Assembly (NCBI GenBank): GCA_000768855.1
Contig: JRAN01000052.1
Span: 124,001-188,000 of the forward strand
DNA: 64,000 nt
Direction of reading: 5' to 3'
From: Porphyromonadaceae bacterium COT-184 OH4590
GTDB lineage: Bacteria; Bacteroidota; Bacteroidia; Bacteroidales; Paludibacteraceae
The first letter of the stretch is position 1; every line of letters starts with the position of its first letter. Made by a program: the position numbers and the translations under genes. The notes under the pieces were generated by a model. It was not told the origin of the DNA, searched no databases, and saw only the letters and a list, made by a program, of their open reading frames with translations. Positions 46,759 through 56,114 of the stretch are shown one piece after another.

Positions 46759-48615
46759 ATGAAGAGATATAGTTTAAAATCGGTTTTTGTGCTTTTAACA
46801 ATGGCTTTTGCTGCATATATAATAGCAATAGCCTGTGCCAACCGAGGAGCAGGGCCTCAAGGCGGACCAAAAGATATTACTCCGCCACACCCTATCAAAA
46901 GCACTCCCAACCTGAACACCTTAAACTACAAAAAAAATAGAATTGAGATAATATTCGACGAGATAATACAGGTCGAAAAGGCTTTTGACAATGTAATAAT
47001 ATCGCCCCCACAGAAACAAATGCCAGTGGTAAAAGCTCTTGGTAAAAAGCTAATAGTAGAACTCAAAGATACTTTGATAGAGAACACCACATATACAATA
47101 TTTTTTGGAGACGCTATAGTGGATAACAACGAGAAAAATCCTCTGTCGAACTACACTTTTTCGTTTTCTACCGGCGATGTAATAGATTCGCTCAAAATGT
47201 CGGGCACTATCATTGACGCCTCTTCGCTAAATCCTGTAGCCGGCATACTTGTAGGTATCCATAGAGACCTTGCAGACTCGGCATTTAGGAGCAAACCTTT
47301 CGACCGAATTACCAAAACCGACAAAAAGGGCAACTTTACCATTAACAATATCAAAGAGGGCAAATATCGCATATACGCACTCGGAGATATAGGCAGCAAT
47401 TATAAATTTGACCTGCCTAACGAACAGATAGCATTCATAGATACTACTTTTATACCAACAGTAGAGATAAAACAAAAGATTGATACCATTTTCAGAGATT
47501 CGATAGTTGCTCAAAATGGCATTAATGACACTCTGCAAATTATTGATACCATTATAAACAGGAGTACTCAGATGTTTTTCCCTGACTCCATAATATTGAA
47601 GGTCTTTACTGAAGAGACTACTATTCAATATTTGGTAAAAAGCGAACGAAAAGATATGCAAAATTTCACTTTGTACTTCAATGCCCCTAATGAACAACTG
47701 CCTACTATAGAAGCCATTAACTTCCCATTCGAAAATCAAGTACTTATTCAGCATAACGAACGGCGAGATACCATCACATATTGGCTCAAAGATACCATGG
47801 CATGGAATACCGACACACTAAAACTCAAGCTTACTTATCTCAAAACCGACTCCACTCAAAACCTTGTAAATCAAACAGACACTCTATCTTTAAGGTCACT
47901 CAAAAAGAAACCCAAAAACAATAAACCTCAACAAAAGAGTCGCCAGCAGTTTCTATCTGTTAGTACTAATGGAAATTCTAATTTCAATTTTTTTGACAAT
48001 ATAGAGATAAATTTTGATGTTCCGACCACTTTGGATAAAACCAAACAGATATTATTAGAGCAAAAAGTAGATACTTTATGGAAAAAACAAACCTCTAATT
48101 TAGAAAAAATCGACTCTTTAGGACTAAAATATATACTTAAAACTACTCTTAAACCTTCTGAAACATATAGATTTACTGTCGATTCTGCATATTTTAGTGA
48201 TATATACGGACATGTAAATAACAAGTTTACAGCCAATATATCTTGCAAAGACAAAGATTCTTATGCTTCACTGACTCTGGAAATGGGACTTTTTACAGGT
48301 AAAGAGATAGTCGAACTATTAGACAAAAGCGAGAAAGTAGTTAGGAGAGTGCATGTCAATACAGAGAAAATAAAATTCGAAAATCTTGATGCCGGCACAT
48401 ATTATGCACGACTTTTTGTTGACCTTAACGGTAATAGCAAATGGGACACTGGCAAGTTTTCGGAAAATTTGCAACCCGAGCCGGTATATTATTATCCATA
48501 CAATTTCCAATTGCGACAAATGTGGGATTCCGAAGAGTACTGGGATTATAAGGAGTTCCATATTCTCGAACAGAAACCTAAAGAGCTTAAAAAAGATGAA
48601 AACCAAAATAAATAA
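46759..48615 (+). CDS. Large lipoprotein with Big_5 Ig-like domain
   Basis: 618 residues. The signal has a lipobox at AIAC (Cys26). Next comes the typical GPQGGPKDITPP stretch and an Ig-like domain (RIEIIFDEIIQVEKAFDNV, Big_5 pattern, about 60-135), then a carboxypeptidase-like repeat (SGTIIDASSLNPVAGILVGI, about 145-215) and more beta domains up to DGNSKWD-like VDLNGNSKWDTGKFS. Proteins of this layout are widespread Bacteroidota surface or periplasmic lipoproteins of unknown task. It lies 48 bases after the TPR gene on the same strand. Confidence 0.82.
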   Translation: MKRYSLKSVFVLLTMAFAAYIIAIACANRGAGPQGGPKDITPPHPIKSTPNLNTLNYKKNRIEIIFDEIIQVEKAFDNVIISPPQKQMPVVKALGKKLIVELKDTLIENTTYTIFFGDAIVDNNEKNPLSNYTFSFSTGDVIDSLKMSGTIIDASSLNPVAGILVGIHRDLADSAFRSKPFDRITKTDKKGNFTINNIKEGKYRIYALGDIGSNYKFDLPNEQIAFIDTTFIPTVEIKQKIDTIFRDSIVAQNGINDTLQIIDTIINRSTQMFFPDSIILKVFTEETTIQYLVKSERKDMQNFTLYFNAPNEQLPTIEAINFPFENQVLIQHNERRDTITYWLKDTMAWNTDTLKLKLTYLKTDSTQNLVNQTDTLSLRSLKKKPKNNKPQQKSRQQFLSVSTNGNSNFNFFDNIEINFDVPTTLDKTKQILLEQKVDTLWKKQTSNLEKIDSLGLKYILKTTLKPSETYRFTVDSAYFSDIYGHVNNKFTANISCKDKDSYASLTLEMGLFTGKEIVELLDKSEKVVRRVHVNTEKIKFENLDAGTYYARLFVDLNGNSKWDTGKFSENLQPEPVYYYPYNFQLRQMWDSEEYWDYKEFHILEQKPKELKKDENQNK

Positions 48616-48645
48616 TTTTATTAACCTTCAAAAATATATTGCGAT

Positions 48646-49581
48646 ATGAATATACAACAGCTCGAATATCTAATTGCAGTCGATGATTTCAGACACTTTG
48701 CAAAAGCTGCCGAACACTGCAGCGTAACACAACCAACGCTGAGTACAATGATTCAAAAAATGGAAGAGGAGTTGAATGTAAAAATATTCAACCGTTCGCG
48801 ACATCCGATAGAAGCAACCGAAATAGGTAAGCAAATCATTAATCAAGCACGTATATCAATACAACAATTAAACAAAATCAAAAAGATAGTTAATGCCGAA
48901 CAAACTACTATATCAGGCACATTCCGTCTTAGCGTAATACCTACTATTGCCCCATATTTAGTACCGCAGATGCTCTCCAAACAATACAGTCAATTCCCTG
49001 AATTGGAGTTGATAATAAAAGAGCAAACTACCGGCAGGATTATGGAACAACTCTTGTTGGAGCATATTGACGGAGCTATACTTGCAGGTCCTATACAACA
49101 CGAAGATATTATATCTTTTCCACTCTATTACGAAAAATTCTATGCCTATGTTTCGCCTTTAGACAAAATGTATGAAGACAAAGAGATAGACATCAATAAA
49201 GTGGATATAAGTAAAGTATGGTTACTCGAAAATGTACACTGCCTACGTGGACAGATAGAGCGTCTATGCAAAGCTCGCAGTAACAGACAACACTCTACTA
49301 TTAAATTTGAATCGGGAAGTATAGATACTTTATTGCATGTGGTAGATATGAATCCGGGCATTACCATTATTCCAGAGATGCATGCCATGGGGCTCTCCGA
49401 AGATAAACAAGACTGTCTCCGTCCATTCAAAGATTTTAATGCTGTCCGTGAAGTGTGTCTTATAGTCAATAAACACAATGCCAAAACAGCAATACAAGAC
49501 TGTATAGTAGATATTATAAAACAATCGGTACCTAAGTCTATGCAGAACCCAAGTCTAAAAGAGTTTGTAGTAGAATTGTGA
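48646..49581 (+). CDS. oxyR: OxyR-type LysR regulator
   Basis: 311 residues. The N-terminal HTH (NIQQLEYLIAVDDFRHFAKA, LSTMIQKMEEEL) is LysR class. The C-terminal sensor domain holds HCLRGQIERLC, which puts Cys199 and Cys208 at the same numbers and spacing as the peroxide-sensing cysteines of E. coli OxyR (HCLRDQAMGFC). It should form a disulfide on peroxide and turn on protective genes. No katA, ahpC or dps lies in the window. Preceded by the lipoprotein gene (30 bases), closed by a terminator. Confidence 0.93.
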   Translation: MNIQQLEYLIAVDDFRHFAKAAEHCSVTQPTLSTMIQKMEEELNVKIFNRSRHPIEATEIGKQIINQARISIQQLNKIKKIVNAEQTTISGTFRLSVIPTIAPYLVPQMLSKQYSQFPELELIIKEQTTGRIMEQLLLEHIDGAILAGPIQHEDIISFPLYYEKFYAYVSPLDKMYEDKEIDINKVDISKVWLLENVHCLRGQIERLCKARSNRQHSTIKFESGSIDTLLHVVDMNPGITIIPEMHAMGLSEDKQDCLRPFKDFNAVREVCLIVNKHNAKTAIQDCIVDIIKQSVPKSMQNPSLKEFVVEL

Positions 49582-49645
49582 TTGATATTTTTATCATATA
49601 AATAAAAAACCGATACTAATCATTTATTATAATTTATAAAAATAG

Positions 49646-49690
49646 ACAAAAATATAAGGACAAAATTATTTTATGCCCTTATATTTTTGT
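49646..49690 (+). terminator. oxyR terminator
   Basis: A 14-bp perfect stem (49646-49659 with 49677-49690), then TTTT. The recG promoter starts 10 bases further on. Confidence 0.8.
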
Positions 49691-49699
49691 TTTTATTGA

Positions 49700-49729
49700 T
49701 TGTACAATATAAAGATTGTATTATTTTTG
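49700..49729 (+). promoter_or_regulatory. recG promoter
   Basis: TTG (49700-49702), 19 bases, TATTTTTG (49722-49729), 22 bases before the ATG. Confidence 0.65.
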
Positions 49730-49751
49730 TATTTCTGTAGCATAATAAACA

Positions 49752-51845
49752 ATGAAGCTGACCGACAATGTACAATATGTACCTAAAATAGGGGTAAAGC
49801 GAGCAGGAATCCTATTTGCCGAGCTAAAAATAAAGACTGTGGAAGATTTGCTAATGCACTTTCCGTACCGCTATATTGATGTTCGCACATTTTACCCCAT
49901 TTCGTCACTATCAGACAATATGCCTTATGTACAAATAAAGGGACAAATAGTCAGTTTTGAGACCAAAGGAAAAGGGCGAGGCAAACGCCTTGTTGCAGAG
50001 TTTACCGATGGTAAAGGTTTTATGGAGCTTGTTTGGTTCTCTAATGAGAAATACGTAACTCAAACCTACAAGCCTGACGAAGAGTATATAGTCTTTGGCA
50101 AGCCCAAACGTTACGGAGCGATTTTCTCGATGGCACACCCCGAAATAGAAGTGTTTAAGGGCAACAACCCTCGTGCCGATATAGGTTTTAAGACTATGTA
50201 CAACACTACAGAGACAATGAAAAACCATTACCTCAACTCATCCGTTGTACGAGAACTTATAGCCAACCTGCTTACTACCGTACAGCTCAATATTCCGGAG
50301 ACATTGCCACAATACCTTATCGACAAATACAAACTATTGTCCAGAGCCGAAGCCATATACAACATACATCTGCCTCACAATCAGACGCTATTGGATGCTG
50401 CCATCCGTAGACTAAAATTTGAGGAGCTTTTCTACATACAGATGAGTATTTTACGGCAGTCGGTAGAGCGTCAAGAGAAGTCCGAAGGTTTTGTAATGAA
50501 GCATATCGGAAAGCACTTTAACGATTTCTACAAACATCATCTGCCATTCTCCCTTACCAACGCCCAAAAACGTGTTGTAAAAGAGATATATACCGACTTA
50601 AAAAGCGGGAAACAGATGAATCGCCTGCTGCAAGGCGATGTGGGCAGCGGTAAAACTATCGTGGCTCTACTCTCGTGCCTTATGGCTGTCGACAACGGCT
50701 TTCAAGCGTGTATAATGGCACCCACCGAAATACTTGCCACACAGCACTACAACGGTATTTCAAAATTGACACAAAATCTTGGTATCAACATCAATCTACT
50801 TATCGGCTCTACCAAGAAAAAAGAGCGTATCCAAATACACGATCAACTCGAAAATGGCCAACTCAACATACTCATCGGTACGCACGCATTGATAGAAGAC
50901 AATGTGCAATTTCATAATTTAGGCATTGTAATCATTGATGAACAGCACCGTTTTGGTGTGGCACAGAGAGCCAAGTTATGGACAAAAAACATTCAACCTC
51001 CACACATATTGGTAATGACCGCCACACCAATACCTCGCACATTGGCAATGACTCTTTATGGCAACCTTGATATATCGGTTATTGATGAATTGCCTCCCGG
51101 ACGCAAGCCGATACAGACCTATCACTATTACGACAACAAGCGAAAGGAGCTATATAAGTTTATCCGCCGCCAAATAGAGCAGCAGTCGCAGATATATGTG
51201 GTCTATCCGCTTATTCAGGATTCCGAAAAGCTCGATTTGAAGAGCCTCGAAGACGGGTATAACACTATGTGCGAAGTGTTTCCCGACCTTACGATAGATT
51301 TTCTACACGGTAAAATGACACCTGCCGAAAAAGACGACCGAATGGCTCGTTTCAAAAACGGGCAAACCGATATTTTGATGTCAACAACAGTAATAGAAGT
51401 AGGAGTTGATGTGCCAAACGCTTCGGTGATGATAATCGAAAGTGCTGAGCGTTTTGGGCTCTCTCAGTTGCATCAGCTTAGAGGCAGAGTAGGACGGGGA
51501 GCCGACCAAAGTTACTGTATATTGATGTCAAGTTTCAAACTCTCGGACAACTCTCTGAGAAGATTACAAATAATGACCGAAACCAACAATGGTTTTGATA
51601 TAGCTGAGGCTGACCTTACACTCCGTGGACCGGGCGAACTCGAAGGCACAGCTCAAAGCGGACTTCCATTCGACCTGCATATAGCAAACCTTGCACAGGA
51701 CGGCATAATATTACAGACTGCACGCGACATATCGAAACAAATACTTGAACGCGACCCACACCTTGAAAACTCTCACAATACCATTATCGCCCAACGTCTC
51801 ACAGAACTAAACCGCAAAGAGGTCAATTGGAGCAAAATAAGCTAA
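49752..51845 (+). CDS. recG: ATP-dependent DNA helicase RecG
   Basis: 697 residues. It remodels stalled replication forks and Holliday junctions. Domains: wedge/OB (about 55-160, YVQIKGQIVSFETKGKG), helicase motif I QGDVGSGKT (Lys301), the DEQH box IIDEQHRFGVAQR, TATPIPRTLA, and later TTVIEVGVDVPNASVM and QLHQLRGRVGRG. The C-terminal TRG-like wedge end (GFDIAEADLTLRGPGELEGT) is complete. It converges with the PorW/SprE gene, one base between the stops. Confidence 0.97.
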   Translation: MKLTDNVQYVPKIGVKRAGILFAELKIKTVEDLLMHFPYRYIDVRTFYPISSLSDNMPYVQIKGQIVSFETKGKGRGKRLVAEFTDGKGFMELVWFSNEKYVTQTYKPDEEYIVFGKPKRYGAIFSMAHPEIEVFKGNNPRADIGFKTMYNTTETMKNHYLNSSVVRELIANLLTTVQLNIPETLPQYLIDKYKLLSRAEAIYNIHLPHNQTLLDAAIRRLKFEELFYIQMSILRQSVERQEKSEGFVMKHIGKHFNDFYKHHLPFSLTNAQKRVVKEIYTDLKSGKQMNRLLQGDVGSGKTIVALLSCLMAVDNGFQACIMAPTEILATQHYNGISKLTQNLGININLLIGSTKKKERIQIHDQLENGQLNILIGTHALIEDNVQFHNLGIVIIDEQHRFGVAQRAKLWTKNIQPPHILVMTATPIPRTLAMTLYGNLDISVIDELPPGRKPIQTYHYYDNKRKELYKFIRRQIEQQSQIYVVYPLIQDSEKLDLKSLEDGYNTMCEVFPDLTIDFLHGKMTPAEKDDRMARFKNGQTDILMSTTVIEVGVDVPNASVMIIESAERFGLSQLHQLRGRVGRGADQSYCILMSSFKLSDNSLRRLQIMTETNNGFDIAEADLTLRGPGELEGTAQSGLPFDLHIANLAQDGIILQTARDISKQILERDPHLENSHNTIIAQRLTELNRKEVNWSKIS

Positions 51846-51846
51846 A

Positions 51847-54543
51847 TTATTGCTTAATATTTTCTTTTTTTAGATAGCTCTCCAGTATATCTTCCGAATT
51901 GATTTTTACTAAATCAATATCTGATACCATTATTAAGTTGAAATTTTTTATATTGTTCTTACCAGGGAATCTACCGTCCGTAAGCAAAAGATTTCTATAC
52001 CATTCACCCTCTTCAACACTCTCTATTCCGGATATAATTATAATATCCTTAGTGCCTACTTTGCGAGTATCTAAGTCAAAATCTTTCACGATAAACTTAT
52101 TGAAGTTATACACAGCAATATCGTATATCATACTATTCAACATATTTTTATCGTTAGCAACTGGCACTAAAATAATATTCTGGCGTTCTGCTAACTTCAC
52201 GTCATACCCTACTGTTTTTTGTTTCATCTCGGCTATTTCGATTTGAGCCTCTTGAGTACGTCGTTCGTTGATATTATCCGAACCTGCTTGTGCTACCTGT
52301 TCGCGACCCTGACGTATCAATGCTAAAATATCTTTACTTATGGGCGTAACATCAGCCTCCGGATATTTGGTTATGATTGTATCAAGCGCAGCTTCAAAAA
52401 TACCTTTATGGCCAGATTTGGCTGCCGCAAGAGCATTGACAAATGCAAACTTAGGCAAATATTCGGACATCGGAAAATCTTGCAAGATACGATTGTAATT
52501 CTGTTTAACCTTAATATAATTACCATTGGTATAGGCATCGTATGTCTCTTGATAAAGATTATCCTGTATCTGCAACATTTTTTGCATATTTTCGGCATAG
52601 TTTGGATTTGACAACATCATTGCATATTTACTGTCGGGATATTCACTGATGAGTTTGTTTCTAAACAGAGCCTGCTCTTCAGGTTTGTTCAATTGTCCAT
52701 TTATCTGATATTCAAAATAATATATCTCTGCTTTTCGTTCGTCTTTTGGGAAACGTCTCTGAAATTCTCTATAAGTATCGTCGGCACTTTGTATATCATT
52801 TATTTTTGTATGAAATATACCGCCCATATTATACAATGCTGTAGCTATCTGTTCATTAGCGATTTTTCTATCTTCTTCTGTTTTGGGTATCTGTGCCAAA
52901 TAGTACTCAGGTTTGTGAGGATCGTTTTCGGTCTTACTATTAGAGGTAGAGTCGTTGCTTTGTGTGTTTGTCTGCCACTCGTTTCTGTTAGTAGTCATCG
53001 CCATTGTTTTGGTCTCCCTATTCCAGTTATCTTCCAAAGGACGATTGCCCCATTTTCTTCTAAAATCTTTTTTACCTTGGCTAATAGATGCCGTATTGTA
53101 AAAATACCAATCGTTACCACCCTTTATCTGCTGATTCATAATAGGGTCAAACGAAGGACTATAACGCTCAGCAACATCTAATGCCGCTTTGTCGGCAGAG
53201 TCTTTGGCTGCGAGCTTTTCGGCAGCTATCAAATCGTCTATTACTTTGTTTATAACTTTAAGTTGTTCTGCTTCCGACATAAACGAAAGTCGAAGCAGAC
53301 TATCTTGCTGATAGACTACATTATAGTTTTGTGCAAGCTCGCCAAGTATTTGGGAGCGACTTTCGGCTATCTTATATTTGACATGGGTACTTGGCATAGC
53401 AATAAGCACCGAATCGTAATAGTGCGAAGAAGGTATATAATCTTTTTTATCATAGTATATCTCTGCTATTTTTAGGGCAACCAAAGCTTTTTCTACTCCG
53501 TTGCGTGTGCTTTTTGCCATTGCCTGTTTGTAATTTTCAATAGCTTTGTCTTCTTTACCATCTTGCAAATATCTGTTACCTATTGCGTAATATATCTGGT
53601 CGAGATAGTTTTTATTGTTACTCGATTTCGCCATTCTTTGCAGTCCGTATATAGCTTTTTTCATATTACTTTCAAGTATCATAGCTCTTAGGTTTGCATT
53701 GAATATCATCTCATAATTTGTAGCACTGTTTTGAGCTGTTTTGTAGTGCTGTTGAGCGAGATTTTTTTTGCCTGTATGCTCGTACAGTTGAGCCAACACA
53801 AAGTTGAATCGCGATTTTTCGTATCTATTTTTTGCTCCTGTAATAGCTGTCTGCAAATGCGGTATAGCCTCTTCGTATCTTTTTTGTGCTACTAATAGAT
53901 TGGCTGTAAATGCGGAATATGTCGCTTTTAAAGGAGCCGGCACACTCGATGCCTTTATCTGCGACAAATGGCTTTCGGCTTCGTGAAGCCACCCCATATC
54001 GGTGTATACACGCAGTTGCCACAATTTTGCCTCATACACAAGCAGTTCGTTTTCGGGATAATGCCTTATTATATAATTAAAAATAGATATTGCCTCTATA
54101 AACTCAGCTTTGTAATATTCTGCTTTACCCAACAACAACCATGCCTGACGAACTTGCGGGTTAAATTCTTCCTGATTTCTAAACTTTCTATACTCTTGAC
54201 TGCTCATACCCAATGGCTTTTTAGTTGGTTTCGAGCGTATGGAGTGCAATTTTATTACCTTCCGACACTTCTCTATGGTGATATTTATCTGCGATGTTAT
54301 ACCGTTTGCTGTGGATTCGTCAACAATTGGGTACAGAGTAATTATATCCGAATAGTTATCCTGATTGGCTAAAATAAGCATTTCTTGCCCATCTTCAAAT
54401 GCATTCACAGCATTGTATTTGATATTATATCTGCTTGCAAAGTTATGATAGTTTCTCGATAGCCAAGTATTGTTTTTGGTAGAACAAGATGCCAAAAACA
54501 GCATAACCAATACAGGTAAATATAGATTCTTGAAGTACTTCAT
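51847..54543 (-). CDS. porW: PorW/SprE-like TPR lipoprotein of type IX secretion
   Basis: 898 residues. The signal has the lipobox LASC (Cys20). Long TPR arrays fill about 110-420 and 560-760 (KAEFIEAISIFNYIIRHYPE; LQDGKEDKAIENYKQAMAK; TYREFQRRFPKDERKAEIYY). The FRRKWGNRPLEDNWNRE block and overall size match SprE of Flavobacterium and PorW of Porphyromonas, outer membrane lipoproteins needed for T9SS and gliding. No other secretion genes adjoin, as in related genomes. The assignment rests on layout and this block. Confidence 0.82.
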   Translation of the reverse strand: MKYFKNLYLPVLVMLFLASCSTKNNTWLSRNYHNFASRYNIKYNAVNAFEDGQEMLILANQDNYSDIITLYPIVDESTANGITSQINITIEKCRKVIKLHSIRSKPTKKPLGMSSQEYRKFRNQEEFNPQVRQAWLLLGKAEYYKAEFIEAISIFNYIIRHYPENELLVYEAKLWQLRVYTDMGWLHEAESHLSQIKASSVPAPLKATYSAFTANLLVAQKRYEEAIPHLQTAITGAKNRYEKSRFNFVLAQLYEHTGKKNLAQQHYKTAQNSATNYEMIFNANLRAMILESNMKKAIYGLQRMAKSSNNKNYLDQIYYAIGNRYLQDGKEDKAIENYKQAMAKSTRNGVEKALVALKIAEIYYDKKDYIPSSHYYDSVLIAMPSTHVKYKIAESRSQILGELAQNYNVVYQQDSLLRLSFMSEAEQLKVINKVIDDLIAAEKLAAKDSADKAALDVAERYSPSFDPIMNQQIKGGNDWYFYNTASISQGKKDFRRKWGNRPLEDNWNRETKTMAMTTNRNEWQTNTQSNDSTSNSKTENDPHKPEYYLAQIPKTEEDRKIANEQIATALYNMGGIFHTKINDIQSADDTYREFQRRFPKDERKAEIYYFEYQINGQLNKPEEQALFRNKLISEYPDSKYAMMLSNPNYAENMQKMLQIQDNLYQETYDAYTNGNYIKVKQNYNRILQDFPMSEYLPKFAFVNALAAAKSGHKGIFEAALDTIITKYPEADVTPISKDILALIRQGREQVAQAGSDNINERRTQEAQIEIAEMKQKTVGYDVKLAERQNIILVPVANDKNMLNSMIYDIAVYNFNKFIVKDFDLDTRKVGTKDIIIISGIESVEEGEWYRNLLLTDGRFPGKNNIKNFNLIMVSDIDLVKINSEDILESYLKKENIKQ

Positions 54544-54623
54544 TATATAATTTAATAGAAAACAGTATATATTTTGTTTGAAACGTTTTTTTATAAAAAT
54601 TATTGTTTTAGGGCAATCGGTTT

Positions 54624-54848
54624 TTAACTATTTAGGGCAAAAATTTTTTCCACACCCTCTTCCGTATTTTTCAGTTTTGCCTTGCAAAAAGCGATTAATT
54701 CGACTGCCTCTTCTATCTTTTCTGTAAGAATATCTATATCGTACATATTGTTTTCGATACCCTCTACAATGGTTTCGAGTTTTTTTATTGCATCTCCATA
54801 CCTCATATTAATATTGTTTGGTTGTACTTTTTTTATTTTGGCAGCCAT
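54624..54848 (-). CDS. xseB: Exodeoxyribonuclease VII small subunit
   Basis: 74 residues. RYGDAIKKLETIVEGIENN, then EKIEEAVELIAFCKAKLKNT and EGVEKIF, is the XseB pattern: a coiled-coil hairpin that binds the XseA nuclease. A start at the internal Met15 is possible because the first 14 residues are basic and not conserved. xseA is not next to it in this window. A TAACTTTG box lies at 54887-54894 on the minus strand. Confidence 0.9.
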   Translation of the reverse strand: MAAKIKKVQPNNINMRYGDAIKKLETIVEGIENNMYDIDILTEKIEEAVELIAFCKAKLKNTEEGVEKIFALNS

Positions 54849-55114
54849 AATCTTAATTCTTTGATATATCAGTGAAAAAACCTCTGCAAAGTTACCTATT
54901 TTTTGAATTACTAATAAAAAAATGTCGTTTTTTTATCGAAAAAAAGCATAAAAAAGAGGATAAGCTATTGATTTAAGAACATAAAACACTGACTAAAAAA
55001 CAATTACAAAATGATAAAAAAATTTTCCATATCAAAAATAAATTGTAATTTTGTAAAATAATAATTTATTACAAATTAATTAACTGTATATTAAATTAAA
55101 AAGATTTAGAAAGT

Positions 55115-55648
55115 ATGAAAAAATTAGGATTAATTCTATTGACTGCAGCCGTTATGGTTGCATGTGGTAACAAAGCCAAAGAAGCCGAACAGGCTCGTTT
55201 GGATTCTATTGCACGAGCAGACTCTATTGCTAAGGTAGAAGCTATGATAGCCGACTCTTTGGCTGCTATACAACAAGCCGAAGCCGCTGCCGAACAAGCC
55301 CGTTTGGATTCTATCGCAAAAGCTGATTCTATCGCCGCTGTAAAAAGTGGTAAACCTATTCCTAAAAGAGCTGTTGCTAAACCGGCAGAAAAGCCTGTAA
55401 CAAAACCTTCAATCAAGGCTTTAGAGGCAACAAGGGAAAAAGACATAAAAAGCGAGAGCCTCAAGAATACTCAGCTAAATACCGAAAGCCCATCTGTAAA
55501 AAAAGAAGAGCCAAAGGCTCCTCAAACTCCTGCTGAAGCTGCTGCTGCCGTAGAAAAAGCTAAAAAAGAAGCTATTCAAAAAGCCCAAACTCCTGCTGAA
55601 GCTGCTGCTGCCGCAGAAAGAGCTAAAAAAGAAGCCATTTCTAAGTAA
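55115..55648 (+). CDS. Ala/Lys-rich lipoprotein with internal repeats
   Basis: 177 residues. Lipobox MVAC (Cys17). Two copies of EQARLDSIAxADSIA (about 25-40 and 60-75) and two C-terminal copies of TPAEAAAAxExAKKEAI (about 137-153 and 158-174) give a repetitive, helical, highly charged protein. The same AxADSIA/DSLAA pattern is common in Bacteroidota low-complexity lipoproteins. It is preceded by a 260-base gap and followed 52 bases later by another small lipoprotein gene. Function unknown; a peptidoglycan-spacing or structural role is a guess. Confidence 0.75.
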   Translation: MKKLGLILLTAAVMVACGNKAKEAEQARLDSIARADSIAKVEAMIADSLAAIQQAEAAAEQARLDSIAKADSIAAVKSGKPIPKRAVAKPAEKPVTKPSIKALEATREKDIKSESLKNTQLNTESPSVKKEEPKAPQTPAEAAAAVEKAKKEAIQKAQTPAEAAAAAERAKKEAISK

Positions 55649-55700
55649 AACTTTATATAATCAAAATAAATTAATAATAACTAACAAAAAAAATAAAAAA

Positions 55701-56057
55701 ATGAAAAAAGGACTTTTAGTATTAACAACCATTATTTTAGCTACTATTATGTTTTCTTCATGTAAACAAGAAGAAAAACCTCTAACTTTAAAAGATTTAG
55801 CAGGTTACACTTTCGAAGGAGATGACATAAAAGACGATAAAAGCAAAGTAACTTATACTTTGGTATTTGATAAATCTGAACAAAAATTCACTTTTTCTTC
55901 GACTCTCCCATTTACATCTAATGGTACTTATACAATTAGTGGGACCACAGTTGTTCTCAATTATGAAGGAGGAGCCAAAGAGGTTCTTCAAAGTGATGGA
56001 CCTAAGAAGTTAATTTATAAACTCAAAACAAAAGATATAATATTGAAAAGAAAATAG
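55701..56057 (+). CDS. Small lipoprotein, beta-rich
   Basis: 118 residues. Signal with lipobox FSSC (Cys21). The mature part is about 95 residues of alternating strands (YTFEGDDIKDD; VTYTLVFDKSEQKFTFSST; NGTYTISGTTVVLNYEGGAK; KKLIYKLKTKDIILKRK), the style of lipocalin-like (DUF4923/META-type) lipoproteins, though no family can be named. It is probably co-transcribed with the repeat lipoprotein upstream and ends at a two-way terminator. Confidence 0.72.
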   Translation: MKKGLLVLTTIILATIMFSSCKQEEKPLTLKDLAGYTFEGDDIKDDKSKVTYTLVFDKSEQKFTFSSTLPFTSNGTYTISGTTVVLNYEGGAKEVLQSDGPKKLIYKLKTKDIILKRK

Positions 56058-56074
56058 CAATTTATTTTATAAAA

Positions 56075-56110
56075 CAAAAAAGTGTCGTTATTTTTAAACG
56101 ACACTTTTTT
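56075..56110. terminator. Two-way terminator between lipoprotein gene and thiL
   Basis: GTGTCGTT (56081-56088) pairs with AACGACAC (56096-56103); A-run before and T-run after, so it can end transcripts from both sides. Confidence 0.85.
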
Positions 56111-56114
56111 TGTT

